Positions 8,877 through 17,067 of a stretch of 62,253 nt of DNA are shown here, piece after piece. A program made the translations under genes and the position numbers. The stretch spans positions 1 to 62,253 of the forward strand of contig JASBUC010000024.1 of assembly GCA_030148065.1 (NCBI GenBank), read 5' to 3'. The first letter of the stretch is position 1. Each line of letters starts with the position of its first letter. This DNA is from Legionellaceae bacterium. GTDB lineage: Bacteria; Pseudomonadota; Gammaproteobacteria; Legionellales; Legionellaceae. The notes under the pieces are model-generated. The model made no database searches. It had not been told where the DNA came from and saw only the letters and a list, made by a program, of their open reading frames with translations.

Positions 8877-9695
8877 TTAGTTAAATTCTGACTCAATCAA
8901 TTTAGATCGCTCTGTCCCTTTAATAATAGCTAGTTTAATTTCAGTTGCAATTTTGCTGTTGGTTAAAATAGTTAAAGCCGCCTCAGTGGTTCCTCCTGGG
9001 CTGGTAATATTTTTGATTAGCTCGGAGCTGTCTAGAGGGCTCTTTTCAAGCAGGCTTGCTGTGCCTTTTAAAACTTGAGGCAGAATGCTCTTGCTGGTAT
9101 TTGGTGAGAGTCCAGCGGCCAATCCTGCTTCTAATAGAGCATTCGTCAGGAATAAAAAAACAGCTGGGCCACTTCCTGCAAGCACAGTGGCCGCATGAAG
9201 ATCTTGCTCGTTATTTAGCCAAATACTTTTTCCGACGCTGTTAAAGAGTGCCTCAATCACCAGAGCTTGTTCATCGTTCACCGCCTTATTTTTACAAAGA
9301 GGTGTCATGCTTTCTTTAAATTGACAGGCAATGTTTGGCATGGCACGAGTGATACTTGTCTCTGTTGCCAGTGTCTCTTCAAGGCTTCGAATGGCAACGC
9401 CTGCTGCAACAGAGACAATAAATTGTTGAGATGAAAGAGGGGGTATTTCTTGGCAAACGCTCTTAATTTGCTTTGGTTTAACCGCCAGAATGATTAAATC
9501 AACGGACTGGCAAAGCTCTTTAATTCCTGATGATATGGTAACAAAGGGCAACTGCTTTTTTTTCTCTAATGCATTAGGGCTGGTTGCATAGAGTGCTTGA
9601 TAACCTTCTTGATAAAAGCCGTGCAGTAAGGCGCTTGCCATATTACCGGACCCAATAAATCCAATTTTTAAAGATTTGTCGAGGTTTTTGTTCAT
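8877..9695 (-). CDS. proC: pyrroline-5-carboxylate reductase
   Basis: This 272-residue enzyme catalyses the last step of proline synthesis, the NAD(P)H-dependent reduction of 1-pyrroline-5-carboxylate. The Rossmann motif GFIGSGNMASALLHGF is at residues 13-28. Further signatures are ILAVKPKQ, the MPNIA stretch, and the C-terminal LAGSGPAVFLFLTNAL and SPGGTTEAAL. The start overlaps the end of yggS by 4 bases, indicating translational coupling. Cytoplasmic. Confidence 0.95.
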   Translation of the reverse strand: MNKNLDKSLKIGFIGSGNMASALLHGFYQEGYQALYATSPNALEKKKQLPFVTISSGIKELCQSVDLIILAVKPKQIKSVCQEIPPLSSQQFIVSVAAGVAIRSLEETLATETSITRAMPNIACQFKESMTPLCKNKAVNDEQALVIEALFNSVGKSIWLNNEQDLHAATVLAGSGPAVFLFLTNALLEAGLAAGLSPNTSKSILPQVLKGTASLLEKSPLDSSELIKNITSPGGTTEAALTILTNSKIATEIKLAIIKGTERSKLIESEFN

Positions 9696-10372
9696 GTTTC
9701 TCTTTCTCCAAAAATAGCACGACCAATTCGAATGAGGTTTGAGCCCTCTTTTATTGCGGCGACATAATCATTGCTCATGCCCATTGAGAGTGTATCGAGT
9801 GCATACTCCTTACCTAAAGTCTCAAAAAGCACTCTTAATCGCCTAAAATTGTCACACTGCGCTTTAAAATCATCACAAGCTTCGGGGATGGTCATTAAGC
9901 CCCTTAACCTTAAATTAGGGTAGTCTTGCATTTTTTGACAGAATGACTCTAAGTCTTTTGGGGACAAGCCATTTTTTTGAGGCTCTTGGTTGATGTTTAC
10001 TTGTAGACACACGTTCAAAGGGGGGACATTTTTAGGCCTTGCATCATTTAAACGCTTGGCTTCTTTTTCGCGGCTTAAGGTGTGTACCCAGCTAAAATGC
10101 TCTGCAATCAAGGCGGTCTTATTACTCTGAATGGGGCCAATAAAATGCCACTCAATGTCCAAATCAGTCAGCTTCTCTTGTTTGCTGAGTGCCTCTTGCA
10201 GATAGTTTTCGCCAAAAGAGGACAGTCCTGCCTCATAGGCTTGTCGCACTTTCTCTGCTGAAAAAGTTTTACTCACCGCTAAAAGGGTAACGGGTTCACT
10301 AGCTCGACCAAAACTTGTTTTTGCGTCTATTATTTCATTTAATAGATTAGTTATTTTTTCTTTCATCATCAT
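9692..10372 (-). CDS. yggS: YggS family pyridoxal phosphate homeostasis protein
   Basis: The protein is read from 10372 (MMMKEKITNLLNEI), about 226 residues. An extended open frame upstream would run into the divergent pilT and lacks family similarity. PLP-binding lysine context LLAVSKTFSAEKVRQAYEAG, the motif FGENYLQEAL, the turn WHFIGPIQSNK, and the C-terminal LSMGMSNDYVAAIKEGSNLIRIGRAIFG are all diagnostic. YggS binds PLP and buffers its supply without known enzymatic activity. It heads the yggS-proC-yggT transcript. Confidence 0.93.
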   Translation of the reverse strand: MMMKEKITNLLNEIIDAKTSFGRASEPVTLLAVSKTFSAEKVRQAYEAGLSSFGENYLQEALSKQEKLTDLDIEWHFIGPIQSNKTALIAEHFSWVHTLSREKEAKRLNDARPKNVPPLNVCLQVNINQEPQKNGLSPKDLESFCQKMQDYPNLRLRGLMTIPEACDDFKAQCDNFRRLRVLFETLGKEYALDTLSMGMSNDYVAAIKEGSNLIRIGRAIFGERET

Positions 10373-10392
10373 TTTTAAAGGATTTTCATCAT

Positions 10393-11430
10393 ATGGACAT
10401 AGCAGAGCTTTTAGCTTTCGCGGTAAAAAACAACTCTTCCGATATGCACTTATCCGCAGGATTGCCACCAATGATTCGAGTCGATGGGGATCTCCGTAAG
10501 ATAAATGTGCCCGCACTGGATCACAAAGCGGTGCTGACAATTATTTACGATATTATGAATGATAAACAAAGAAAACAATACGAAGAATGTCTAGAAGCGG
10601 ATTTTTCCATCGAAATAGAGGGACTTGCTCGCTTTAGGGTAAATGCCTTTAATCAATCAAGAGGGGCTGGGGCGGTTTTTCGTACCATTCCTACTGAAAT
10701 TCTCAGTATGGAGCAGTTAAATCTTCCCGCTGTTTTTAAAGACATTGCTAATCTACATCGTGGTGTTGTGTTGGTCACAGGACCAACCGGCTCGGGTAAG
10801 TCAACTACGCTGGCTGCCATGATTGACTACATTAACAACACGAAATATGAGCACATTTTAACGGTTGAAGATCCGATTGAATTTGTTCATCCCAGCAAGA
10901 AAAGTTTGCTTAACCAGCGTGAGGTTTTTCGAGATACGCTTGGGTTCAATGAGGCTTTAAAAAGTGCCTTGCGTGAAGATCCTGATGTGATCTTAGTTGG
11001 TGAGCTTCGAGACTTAGAGACGATTCGTTTGGCTTTGACGGCCGCAGAAACGGGGCACCTTGTGTTTGGGACGCTCCATACTAGCTCGGCTGCCAAAACG
11101 ATAAACCGAATTGTTGATGTCTTTCCTGCCGCTGAAAAGTCTATGGTTCGCTCAATGCTTTCAGAGTCTTTGCAAGCAGTCATTGCCCAAACCTTACTTA
11201 AAAAAATAGGTGGGGGACGAGTGGCTGCTCTTGAAATTATGCGCTGTAACTCGGCCATACGAAATTTGATTCGTGAAGACAAGGTTGCGCAAATGTACTC
11301 TGCCATTCAAACAGGCCAGCAGTATGGCATGCAAACATTAGATCAACACTTATTAGAGTTGGTGAATACAAAACAAATTACCCAAGCATCTGCAAGAGTG
11401 GTTGCTTTAGACAAAACCCCCTTTAGCTAG
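10393..11430 (+). CDS. pilT: type IV pilus retraction ATPase PilT
   Basis: This 345-residue hexameric motor ATPase depolymerises type IV pili and powers twitching and DNA uptake. The Walker A motif GPTGSGKSTT is at residues 130-139, followed by the Asp box TVEDPIEF, the Walker B region GELRDLETIRLALTAAETGH, a His box, and the retraction-specific AIRNLI motif near residue 288. An AAAGGA ribosome binding site lies 10 bases before the ATG. It is divergent from yggS, a common arrangement. The stop codon overlaps the boundary of a palindromic mobile element. No pilU follows. Confidence 0.96.
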   Translation: MDIAELLAFAVKNNSSDMHLSAGLPPMIRVDGDLRKINVPALDHKAVLTIIYDIMNDKQRKQYEECLEADFSIEIEGLARFRVNAFNQSRGAGAVFRTIPTEILSMEQLNLPAVFKDIANLHRGVVLVTGPTGSGKSTTLAAMIDYINNTKYEHILTVEDPIEFVHPSKKSLLNQREVFRDTLGFNEALKSALREDPDVILVGELRDLETIRLALTAAETGHLVFGTLHTSSAAKTINRIVDVFPAAEKSMVRSMLSESLQAVIAQTLLKKIGGGRVAALEIMRCNSAIRNLIREDKVAQMYSAIQTGQQYGMQTLDQHLLELVNTKQITQASARVVALDKTPFS

Positions 11431-11595
11431 TACCGTTTCCATTTAGTTTTGACTTTCCCAAAGGGCCATCCTCTAAGGCCCTCCTGCTTTGTTATCTGCT
11501 TTTGACTTAGCGGTGCTAGGACTGCAAGCCGATGCCGCTCGGGAGAACCTTAGAGAGTGGCGTTAATCGTCAAAACTAAATGGAAACGGTACTAG
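11427..11595. mobile_element. palindromic MITE-like element A inserted in a CTAG site
   Basis: Perfect 26-bp inverted repeats (11428-11453 and 11569-11594) bound a non-coding element between pilT and hemH. Inner arms CTCTAAGG/CCTTAGAG (11471-11478 and 11548-11555) extend the fold. Both outer edges read CTAG, which fits a TA duplication within a CTAG target, as produced by IS630-type transposases. The element begins with G after the duplicated TA, so the pilT TAG stop is retained. No transposase is encoded. It could alternatively serve as a terminator between these convergent genes. Confidence 0.65.
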
Positions 11596-11610
11596 AATAG
11601 ATCGACGTTC

Positions 11611-12609
11611 TTAAATTAGGTGTGTTAGTGCTTGAACCCAGTCATCGCTCGCATTCAAGGAGGGGACAAAATGAAAGTTCTCTCCTCCTTTATCCAACCA
11701 GTCTCCTTTGGCAACCAATGCGATCTCTTCAAGCGTCTCTAAGCAGTCTGCGGTGAAGGCAGGGCAGGCAACCACCACATTTTTAACCCCTTTCTGTCTT
11801 AAGTCACCAAGAGTGTCATCTGTGTAAGGTTTTATCCAAGGAAGACGCCCTAGTCTTGATTGAAAACAGGTTGTGACGGCTTTAGGCGCTAATTGTAAGT
11901 GCTGCCGGATTAACTCACTGGTTTGAAAGCATTGACCTCGGTAACAGTGAGGCACTTTATTGAGGGCACTCTGAGAACAAGAGGATTGACAAATGGCTTT
12001 GCAGCCATCGGCTTTAACTTGTTTCTCCGGTAAGCCGTGATAACTCAAAACCAGCTGAGCGTTAGGGCTTTTGGCCATCGCTTCTTTTATTGGCTTGCAG
12101 ACGGCACTTATGTAGGAGGGGTGTTGATAGAATTCACGAATAATGGCAATGGATGGATAAACCTTCTGTCTTGCTACCTGCTTTAGCACATACTCAATTG
12201 AGGAGCCACTGGTTGAACTGGCATATTGAGGGTAGAGTGGCAGCACAATTAGTTTTTGGCAGTGTACTAGTTTCTCGATTGCAGCTGATAAGCTTGGCGT
12301 GCCATATCGCATGCCAAGTTCAACACGAAACTCCTTGCCAAGCGTTGCTTGTAGTTTTTTAGCCAATGTCTGGCTATGAAAACGCAGTGGGGAGCCTTCT
12401 TCTTGCCAAATTTTTTGGTAGGCTTGAAATGATTTTTTTGCACGAAAGGGTGCAATGATACCATTCACTAACAGCATTCTGGCAAGAAAGGGGAGTTCAA
12501 TGACTCGCTTATCAGACAAAAAACGACGTAGGTAACAGCGAACACTAGAAACGCTTAGTGTTTCAGGAGTGCCTAAGTTTATAAGTAAAACACCAATAGA
12601 AGGACTCAT
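11611..12609 (-). CDS. hemH: ferrochelatase
   Basis: This 332-residue enzyme inserts ferrous iron into protoporphyrin IX, the last step of protoheme synthesis. The N-terminus IGVLLINLGTPET, the region LRFHSQTLAKKLQ, the motif LVLSYHGLPE containing the metal-binding histidine (near residue 195), and ACPAFTADCLETLEEIA with its conserved glutamates are typical of bacterial HemH. Four cysteines cluster at CKAICQSSCSQSALNKVPHC. The gene is convergent with pilT across the palindromic element and downstream of cspA on the same strand. Confidence 0.95.
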   Translation of the reverse strand: MSPSIGVLLINLGTPETLSVSSVRCYLRRFLSDKRVIELPFLARMLLVNGIIAPFRAKKSFQAYQKIWQEEGSPLRFHSQTLAKKLQATLGKEFRVELGMRYGTPSLSAAIEKLVHCQKLIVLPLYPQYASSTSGSSIEYVLKQVARQKVYPSIAIIREFYQHPSYISAVCKPIKEAMAKSPNAQLVLSYHGLPEKQVKADGCKAICQSSCSQSALNKVPHCYRGQCFQTSELIRQHLQLAPKAVTTCFQSRLGRLPWIKPYTDDTLGDLRQKGVKNVVVACPAFTADCLETLEEIALVAKGDWLDKGGENFHFVPSLNASDDWVQALTHLI

Positions 12610-12666
12610 GCTTAATAAGTATGGGCTAATTGATCTAGGTCAATTATACCCATCATTATTAAGAAT

Positions 12667-12707
12667 GCACTTACTTGCGAACGCTGCGTTCTGCGCTAGC
12701 TAAGTGC
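12667..12707. repeat. 41-bp palindrome overlapping the cspA stop codon
   Basis: Outer arms GCACTTA (12667-12673) and TAAGTGC (12701-12707) and inner arms GCGAACGC (12677-12684) and GCGTTC (12686-12691) make a long near-palindrome spanning the last codons of the cold-shock gene. No T-run follows on the minus strand, so an ordinary intrinsic terminator is doubtful. It may stabilise the 3' end of the transcript or be a small inserted repeat. Confidence 0.45.
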
Positions 12708-12924
12708 CAGATGCTTGCTCATTAATTGCAGTTACATTTGATGCATGCAGTCCTCGGTTGCCTTTTTCAACTTGAAAATTAACGTTCTGACCTGCGGTCA
12801 GTGTCTTATAGCCGGTCCCATCGATTGAAGAAAAGTGAACAAAAATGTCTTCACCGCCGCCTTCTGGAATAATAAAGCCCCATCCTTTGGCATTATTAAA
12901 CCATTTGACTTCGCCTGTTGCCAT
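12700..12924 (-). CDS. cold-shock family RNA/DNA-binding protein
   Basis: This 74-residue single cold-shock domain protein carries RNP1-like KGWGFI (residues 13-18) and RNP2-like DIFVHF (residues 26-31). It also has the N-terminal TGEVKWFNNA and C-terminal KGNRGLHASNVTAI of the CspA/CspC/CspD group. It should bind single-stranded nucleic acid and melt RNA secondary structure. A perfect AGGAGG sits 8 bases before the start. The leader region and 3' end both contain palindromes, which fits RNA-level control. Which Csp paralogue it represents cannot be decided. Confidence 0.92.
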   Translation of the reverse strand: MATGEVKWFNNAKGWGFIIPEGGGEDIFVHFSSIDGTGYKTLTAGQNVNFQVEKGNRGLHASNVTAINEQASGT

Positions 12925-12978
12925 CCTTGAATCCTCCTAAAAGTTTTAAAAATCCATTTTTATACAACAGCTCTTAAA

Positions 12979-13015
12979 GCATTCTTTAGTGATTCATCCC
13001 TACAAGAAAGAATGC
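12979..13015 (-). promoter_or_regulatory. hairpin in the leader of the cold-shock gene
   Basis: Perfect 9-bp arms GCATTCTTT and AAAGAATGC lie 55-91 bases upstream of the cold-shock start codon. The region 12925-13339 has no convincing gene. A 63-codon minus-strand frame at 13103-13294 is AT-rich and lacks a binding site. This hairpin is the main feature and could be part of a long cold-responsive leader. The mechanism is inferred. Confidence 0.35.
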
Positions 13016-13339
13016 GAGTACTGATAACTCATGGAAACACAGAGTTCGGTATTGAATCAGTCAGTTGACTTAAAGTTTACCAAAACAGGGTATTTCCACT
13101 CATCATGAGTAACTATGAACATACCTTATCTGCTCGTGACTCACAATAACTTTTTTTAAATACAGGAGCTTAGCTAATAGTAGGCAGAAATTTTGAAGTA
13201 AACTGGCCCCAGCAATGCAAAACAAAGAATAATAAAAACTCAGAGTGGTGCTATAATTAACAAACAAAGGATTAAGCAAGGTAGAATGAGTCAAGAAAGT
13301 TTATAACGACTGTGTGGCTTTTTATCGAGTGAGGCGTGA

Positions 13340-13888
13340 GTGTTCCAAAATTATATTTTAGTAGCAATGCCGGAGTTGGATGAGACTTTTTTTGCAAAGT
13401 CCGTTGTGCTTGTTTGTGAGCATAATGAAAATGGCGCGATTGGTCTAATTATTAATCGACCCTTTGACTTTCCTCTTTCGTTCGTCTTTGATGAGCTAGG
13501 TTTTACCCCCTTAAAACCTGAAATTGGTGAGCAAGACGTGCTGTTTGGTGGACCTCTACAACAAGAGCGGGGGTTTGTTATTCATAAGCCTTACAAAAAT
13601 ATGAGTGAGTCCTTGTCGTTGAACGATGATATTTTAATTTCGACCAAAGCCTCAACCTTGCAAAGCTTGGCTACCGGTAAAGGGCCTCACGACGCGCTGG
13701 TGGTGCTGGGGTTTTGTGGCTGGGAGCCCAACCAGCTTGATGAGGAAATCAAAGCAAATTTGTGGTTGCCCTTAGAAGCCTCGAGTGAAATTGTTTATAA
13801 TGAGCCCTTTGTAAGCCGGTGGTTGCAGGCTGGTAAGTTATTAGGAGTCGATTTGAGCTTAATGTCCCAGGATGTTGGCCATGGTTAG
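13340..13888 (+). CDS. yqgE: YqgE/AlgH family protein
   Basis: This 182-residue protein starts with GTG, preceded by GAGG five bases upstream. The family pattern is clear: YILVAMPELDETFFAKSVVLVCEHNENGAIGLIINRP at the N-terminus, then VLFGGPLQQERGFVIH and the C-terminal FCGWEPNQLDEEIKANLWL. The molecular function is unknown. A homologue in Pseudomonas (AlgH) was linked to alginate regulation. It overlaps ruvX by 17 bases, the usual yqgE-yqgF (ruvX) pairing. Confidence 0.93.
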   Translation: MFQNYILVAMPELDETFFAKSVVLVCEHNENGAIGLIINRPFDFPLSFVFDELGFTPLKPEIGEQDVLFGGPLQQERGFVIHKPYKNMSESLSLNDDILISTKASTLQSLATGKGPHDALVVLGFCGWEPNQLDEEIKANLWLPLEASSEIVYNEPFVSRWLQAGKLLGVDLSLMSQDVGHG

Positions 13889-14294
13889 TGGTGTTTTTTT
13901 ATCATTTGATTTTGGCACGAAAAAAATAGGTGTGGCTGTTGGACAAAAAGTAACGTCCAGCGCAACGCCTCTTGATTTGATTCGTAGTCAGAATGGCAAA
14001 CCCAATTGGTCAGACATTGAAAAAGTCATTCAGCAATGGCAACCCGATGAATTGATTGTTGGCCTACCTCTTAAAACCGATAACAGTGAGCAAACGGTTA
14101 CAAAGTCCGTTAAGCGGTTTTCAAATCAGCTTCGCGAACGATTTAAGCGCCCAGTGCATTTAGTGGATGAGCGCTACACCAGTGTTGATGCAAGGCAGCA
14201 GCTCTTTGATGAGGGGGGGTATAAAGCCTTGAAAAAATCCAATGTAGACAGCTTTGCAGCCAAACTAATGTTAGAGCAATGGTTTAACTCTTAG
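13872..14294 (+). CDS. ruvX: Holliday junction resolvase-like protein RuvX (YqgF)
   Basis: This protein of about 140 residues has an RNase H-like fold. The motifs FLSFDFGTKKIGVAVG (first catalytic aspartate), PDELIVGLPL, and LVDERYTSVDARQQL with the late acidic residue DSFAA are characteristic. YqgF proteins act in 16S rRNA 5' end maturation and are also reported as junction resolvases. Start alternatives are 13872 (MLAMVSG) and 13881 (MVSGVF), both inside yqgE. The next 234 bases (14295-14528) hold only the leader of the metalloprotease. Confidence 0.93.
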   Translation: MLAMVSGVFLSFDFGTKKIGVAVGQKVTSSATPLDLIRSQNGKPNWSDIEKVIQQWQPDELIVGLPLKTDNSEQTVTKSVKRFSNQLRERFKRPVHLVDERYTSVDARQQLFDEGGYKALKKSNVDSFAAKLMLEQWFNS

Positions 14295-14528
14295 GGAGAA
14301 AAGTTAAATCAATTATTAAAGAGTTACGATTGTTCTCGGCTAATTTTTTCTATCATCTGCTAAATGGATGTGTTAGGTTGCTAACACTACATTTAGGGAT
14401 GTTTCTATCATTTTTTAGGAGTTTTTTTGTCAGAGTGCTGGCCAATTTCTCTTAATGATGTCAAATGTGCTTTTAGTCGTCTTGCAATGTAGCTCTTTAA
14501 TAAAAGGATATATTTAGGAGTTATATAA

Positions 14529-16121
14529 ATGAAGCTTTTTTCATCACCTGTATTTGCTTTCTCATGCCTTGCTTTAGCTTGTTCGACAACCGCAATTGCT
14601 GCTGAGAGAGTTGACCTAAAAGGTCACCAAGAAGCCCTTGTTAATTCATATTTAGTGACAGGACTTACCACAGAGTCTAAGCAAAATGAGCTGAAAGTTT
14701 TATCGACTCGTAAAGACTTCAAAGGCGTTACTCACAAACGAATGCAGCAATATTATCAAGGGTCGCCAGTGTTTGGTGGGTATGTAATTAGTCATCAGTC
14801 GACACAGGCGTTGAATGGGAAAAATCAATCTTTTACCGCCAATGGTGCCTTGTATAAAAATTTAAAAAGTGATTTAGGCATGCGACCACAAGGTTTAGAA
14901 ACGGCGGCAAAAAAACTACTAGCCAGCCGAACTGCGAACTTCAAAAAAGAGCAGATTAGCCGGGAGCAATCTGAGGTAATGGTCTATGTTGATGACAATG
15001 ATGTTGCTCATTGGGCTTTTAAGATAAGCTTTATGGTCAACACCGGCAAAGGCATTCCTAAGATCCCAACTGAAATCGTGGATGCTAAAACATTAAAACC
15101 ATTTGTGACTTGGAATGACATAAAAACCCTAAAGCAAAGTGCAGAAGGGGTTGGCTTTGGTGGTAATGAACGGGTTGGTAAATACACTTTTGGTGATGAC
15201 TTCCCGGCGTTAGAGATTTCACGAGATAAATACTTACGTGAATGTTACATGGAAAACACGGATGTTAAAGTTGTTGATATGGACGGTCGTTATTGGTCAG
15301 ATAATCGTGCCATGTCATTTCCTTGTGCTGAAGCACACGTCGATAATCAGTATCTCACTGGGCACAATAGCGATGGGTATGATGAGGTGAATGGTGCCTA
15401 CTCCCCTAGCAATGACGCCCTTTATATCGGTTATGTTATCAAGCATCTGTATAGAGAGTGGTATGACTTACCGGTATTGGTGAACGATAACGGTTCTTTA
15501 ATGCAGCTGGTTATGAGAGTTCACTATGGGGATGACTATGAGAATGCTTTCTGGGACGGTGAGCAGATGACTTATGGCGATGGTGGAAGCTGGATGTATC
15601 CATTAGTGTCTTTAGGGGTTGGCGCACATGAAGTGAGTCATGGATTCACTGAGCAAAATTCTGGCTTGCAGTATTATGGACAATCTGGCGGTATGAACGA
15701 ATCGTTCTCAGACATGGCAGCTCAAGCGGCTCAATTTTATTCTGAAGGAAAGAACAGCTGGAAAATTGGTGAGCGAATCATGAAAGAATCCAGTGGCTAT
15801 GAGGCGCTTCGTTACATGGACAAACCAAGTCGAGATGGTGCATCCATTGATACGGCTGATGAGTATTATAACGGCCTTGATGTGCACTATTCTTCAGGAG
15901 TCTACAATCACCTATTCTACCTTCTTGCCAATGAGCCAGGTTGGAATGTGAGAAAAGCATTTGATGTCATGGTTAAGGCCAACCAAGATTATTGGACCCC
16001 ATGGTCTAGCTTTCAAAAAGGCGCTTGTGGCGTGTTAAGTGCAACCCGTGATTTTGGGTATGATGTGGGCACTCTTAATGATGCGCTAAACCAAGTTGCA
16101 TTAACTACCAATCAGTGCTAA
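14529..16121 (+). CDS. secreted M4 (thermolysin-like) zinc metalloprotease
   Basis: This 530-residue preproprotein has a signal peptide to about residue 24 (TTAIAA). Next comes an FTP/PepSY-type propeptide (about 30-200), then the peptidase M4 domain. The zinc ligands are H367 and H371 in HEVSH, with E368 as the catalytic base, and E391 in GGMNESFSD, with the 20-residue spacing of thermolysin. The catalytic acid region DVHYSSGVYNH is intact. The architecture matches Legionella ProA/Msp and Pseudomonas elastase, which are exported through type II secretion. An AGGAG site lies 8 bases before the ATG. No type II secretion genes are in the window. Confidence 0.93.
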   Translation: MKLFSSPVFAFSCLALACSTTAIAAERVDLKGHQEALVNSYLVTGLTTESKQNELKVLSTRKDFKGVTHKRMQQYYQGSPVFGGYVISHQSTQALNGKNQSFTANGALYKNLKSDLGMRPQGLETAAKKLLASRTANFKKEQISREQSEVMVYVDDNDVAHWAFKISFMVNTGKGIPKIPTEIVDAKTLKPFVTWNDIKTLKQSAEGVGFGGNERVGKYTFGDDFPALEISRDKYLRECYMENTDVKVVDMDGRYWSDNRAMSFPCAEAHVDNQYLTGHNSDGYDEVNGAYSPSNDALYIGYVIKHLYREWYDLPVLVNDNGSLMQLVMRVHYGDDYENAFWDGEQMTYGDGGSWMYPLVSLGVGAHEVSHGFTEQNSGLQYYGQSGGMNESFSDMAAQAAQFYSEGKNSWKIGERIMKESSGYEALRYMDKPSRDGASIDTADEYYNGLDVHYSSGVYNHLFYLLANEPGWNVRKAFDVMVKANQDYWTPWSSFQKGACGVLSATRDFGYDVGTLNDALNQVALTTNQC

Positions 16122-16132
16122 TTCCTTTTTCT

Positions 16133-16162
16133 CCTCGGGGAGTTGATTTTAATTCTCCGAGG
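16133..16162. terminator. hairpin between convergent genes
   Basis: Arms CCTCGGGGAG and CTCCGAGG surround a 12-base AT-rich loop, between the metalloprotease stop and the end of the converging hydrolase, whose last codons it includes. A moderate T-rich stretch follows on the plus strand (GTGTTTCTTT). It is a plausible terminator for the protease gene, with a two-base bulge in the stem. Confidence 0.5.
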
Positions 16163-17015
16163 GGGTGTTTCTTTGTAGAAAGGCTCTAATCTCTTCTGAC
16201 GTTTTTTGGGGGCTTTCCATGTGAAAGTGATGCCCGCCTTCAATCACTTTGTGAGTTAATTGAGCTGGCGCTTTAAGCCTTTCTTTCATTTTTGCTCGAT
16301 CATAAGAAAACCCATCGCTTGCTTCAAGAAAGAGACAAGGGGTTGTTAGCTCTTGCAAAAAGCTCATGACCATTTTTTCTGTCATTTTCATCGCCGAGGG
16401 GAGTAAGAGCTTTCGGTCGTGGCGAAAAAAGTAACCATCATCGTTTTTTTGTAGGGCTCGGTCACAGAGTATTTCAGCAAGCTCTTCTGAAAGGTAACCA
16501 GACTTTGCTCTCATTGCTGCAGCATGTGTTCGGCTTTTATAGATCCCTCTGGTTTTATCAGACTCTCTTATTTTCGTGCGCTTAGTAATAAATGAGCTGT
16601 ATTGATTATAAGCCTCAGAATCAATAGAGGTGAGGGGCCCGAGCGCATCAAGAAGAATAAGGGATTGAATCTTATCTTTTAAGACGGGGGCGGCCAGTGA
16701 GGCAATGCAACCTCCTAAAGAATGTCCTAGTAGGTGAGGAGGGCTTTTAAACAGTTTTTCGACCAGCTGGTGGACTAAGGTGACACCATCAATAAAATGA
16801 TAGTTTGCAAAGGCGGGTAAATGACTTGATAGTCCATGGCCTGGTAAGTCAATGGCATAGAGACAGTACTCAGTTAATTGCCGTGTTAATGGCAGAAAAC
16901 TGTTGCCATTATCCAACCAGCCGTGAATGGCTAAAATCGCGGGATTGTTTGGGGAACCAAAGCGTTGAATTGCGATGCTTTGTCCCTGATTATCAAAATT
17001 AATTTCACATTCCAT
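16149..17015 (-). CDS. alpha/beta hydrolase
   Basis: I read the protein from 17015 (MECEINFDNQGQ), about 288 residues, since the longer frame enters the divergent gene. The oxyanion-hole HG motif is AILAIHGWLDNGNSF. The nucleophile elbow is LLGHSLGGCIASL (serine near residue 102). The acid region is LFLEASDGFSYD, and the catalytic histidine is in VIEGGHHFHMESP near the C-terminus. The layout resembles human SERHL-like and bacterial haloperoxidase-type esterases. The substrate cannot be predicted. No signal peptide is present in the shorter form. Confidence 0.85.
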   Translation of the reverse strand: MECEINFDNQGQSIAIQRFGSPNNPAILAIHGWLDNGNSFLPLTRQLTEYCLYAIDLPGHGLSSHLPAFANYHFIDGVTLVHQLVEKLFKSPPHLLGHSLGGCIASLAAPVLKDKIQSLILLDALGPLTSIDSEAYNQYSSFITKRTKIRESDKTRGIYKSRTHAAAMRAKSGYLSEELAEILCDRALQKNDDGYFFRHDRKLLLPSAMKMTEKMVMSFLQELTTPCLFLEASDGFSYDRAKMKERLKAPAQLTHKVIEGGHHFHMESPQKTSEEIRAFLQRNTPSEN

Positions 17016-17067
17016 ATCATAAAATCTACTATAGGTAAGAGTCGGTATATAGCAAGCAAAAAAGATA

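Noticed and set aside
10373-10540. N-terminal extension of yggS to 10540
   Set aside because: It lies on the opposite strand of pilT, and the residues do not resemble YggS; the start at 10372 fits the family.
13103-13294. 63-codon minus-strand frame upstream of cspA
   Set aside because: It is AT-rich with a shadow-like composition and no clear ribosome binding site, and it lies in a region shared by divergent leaders.
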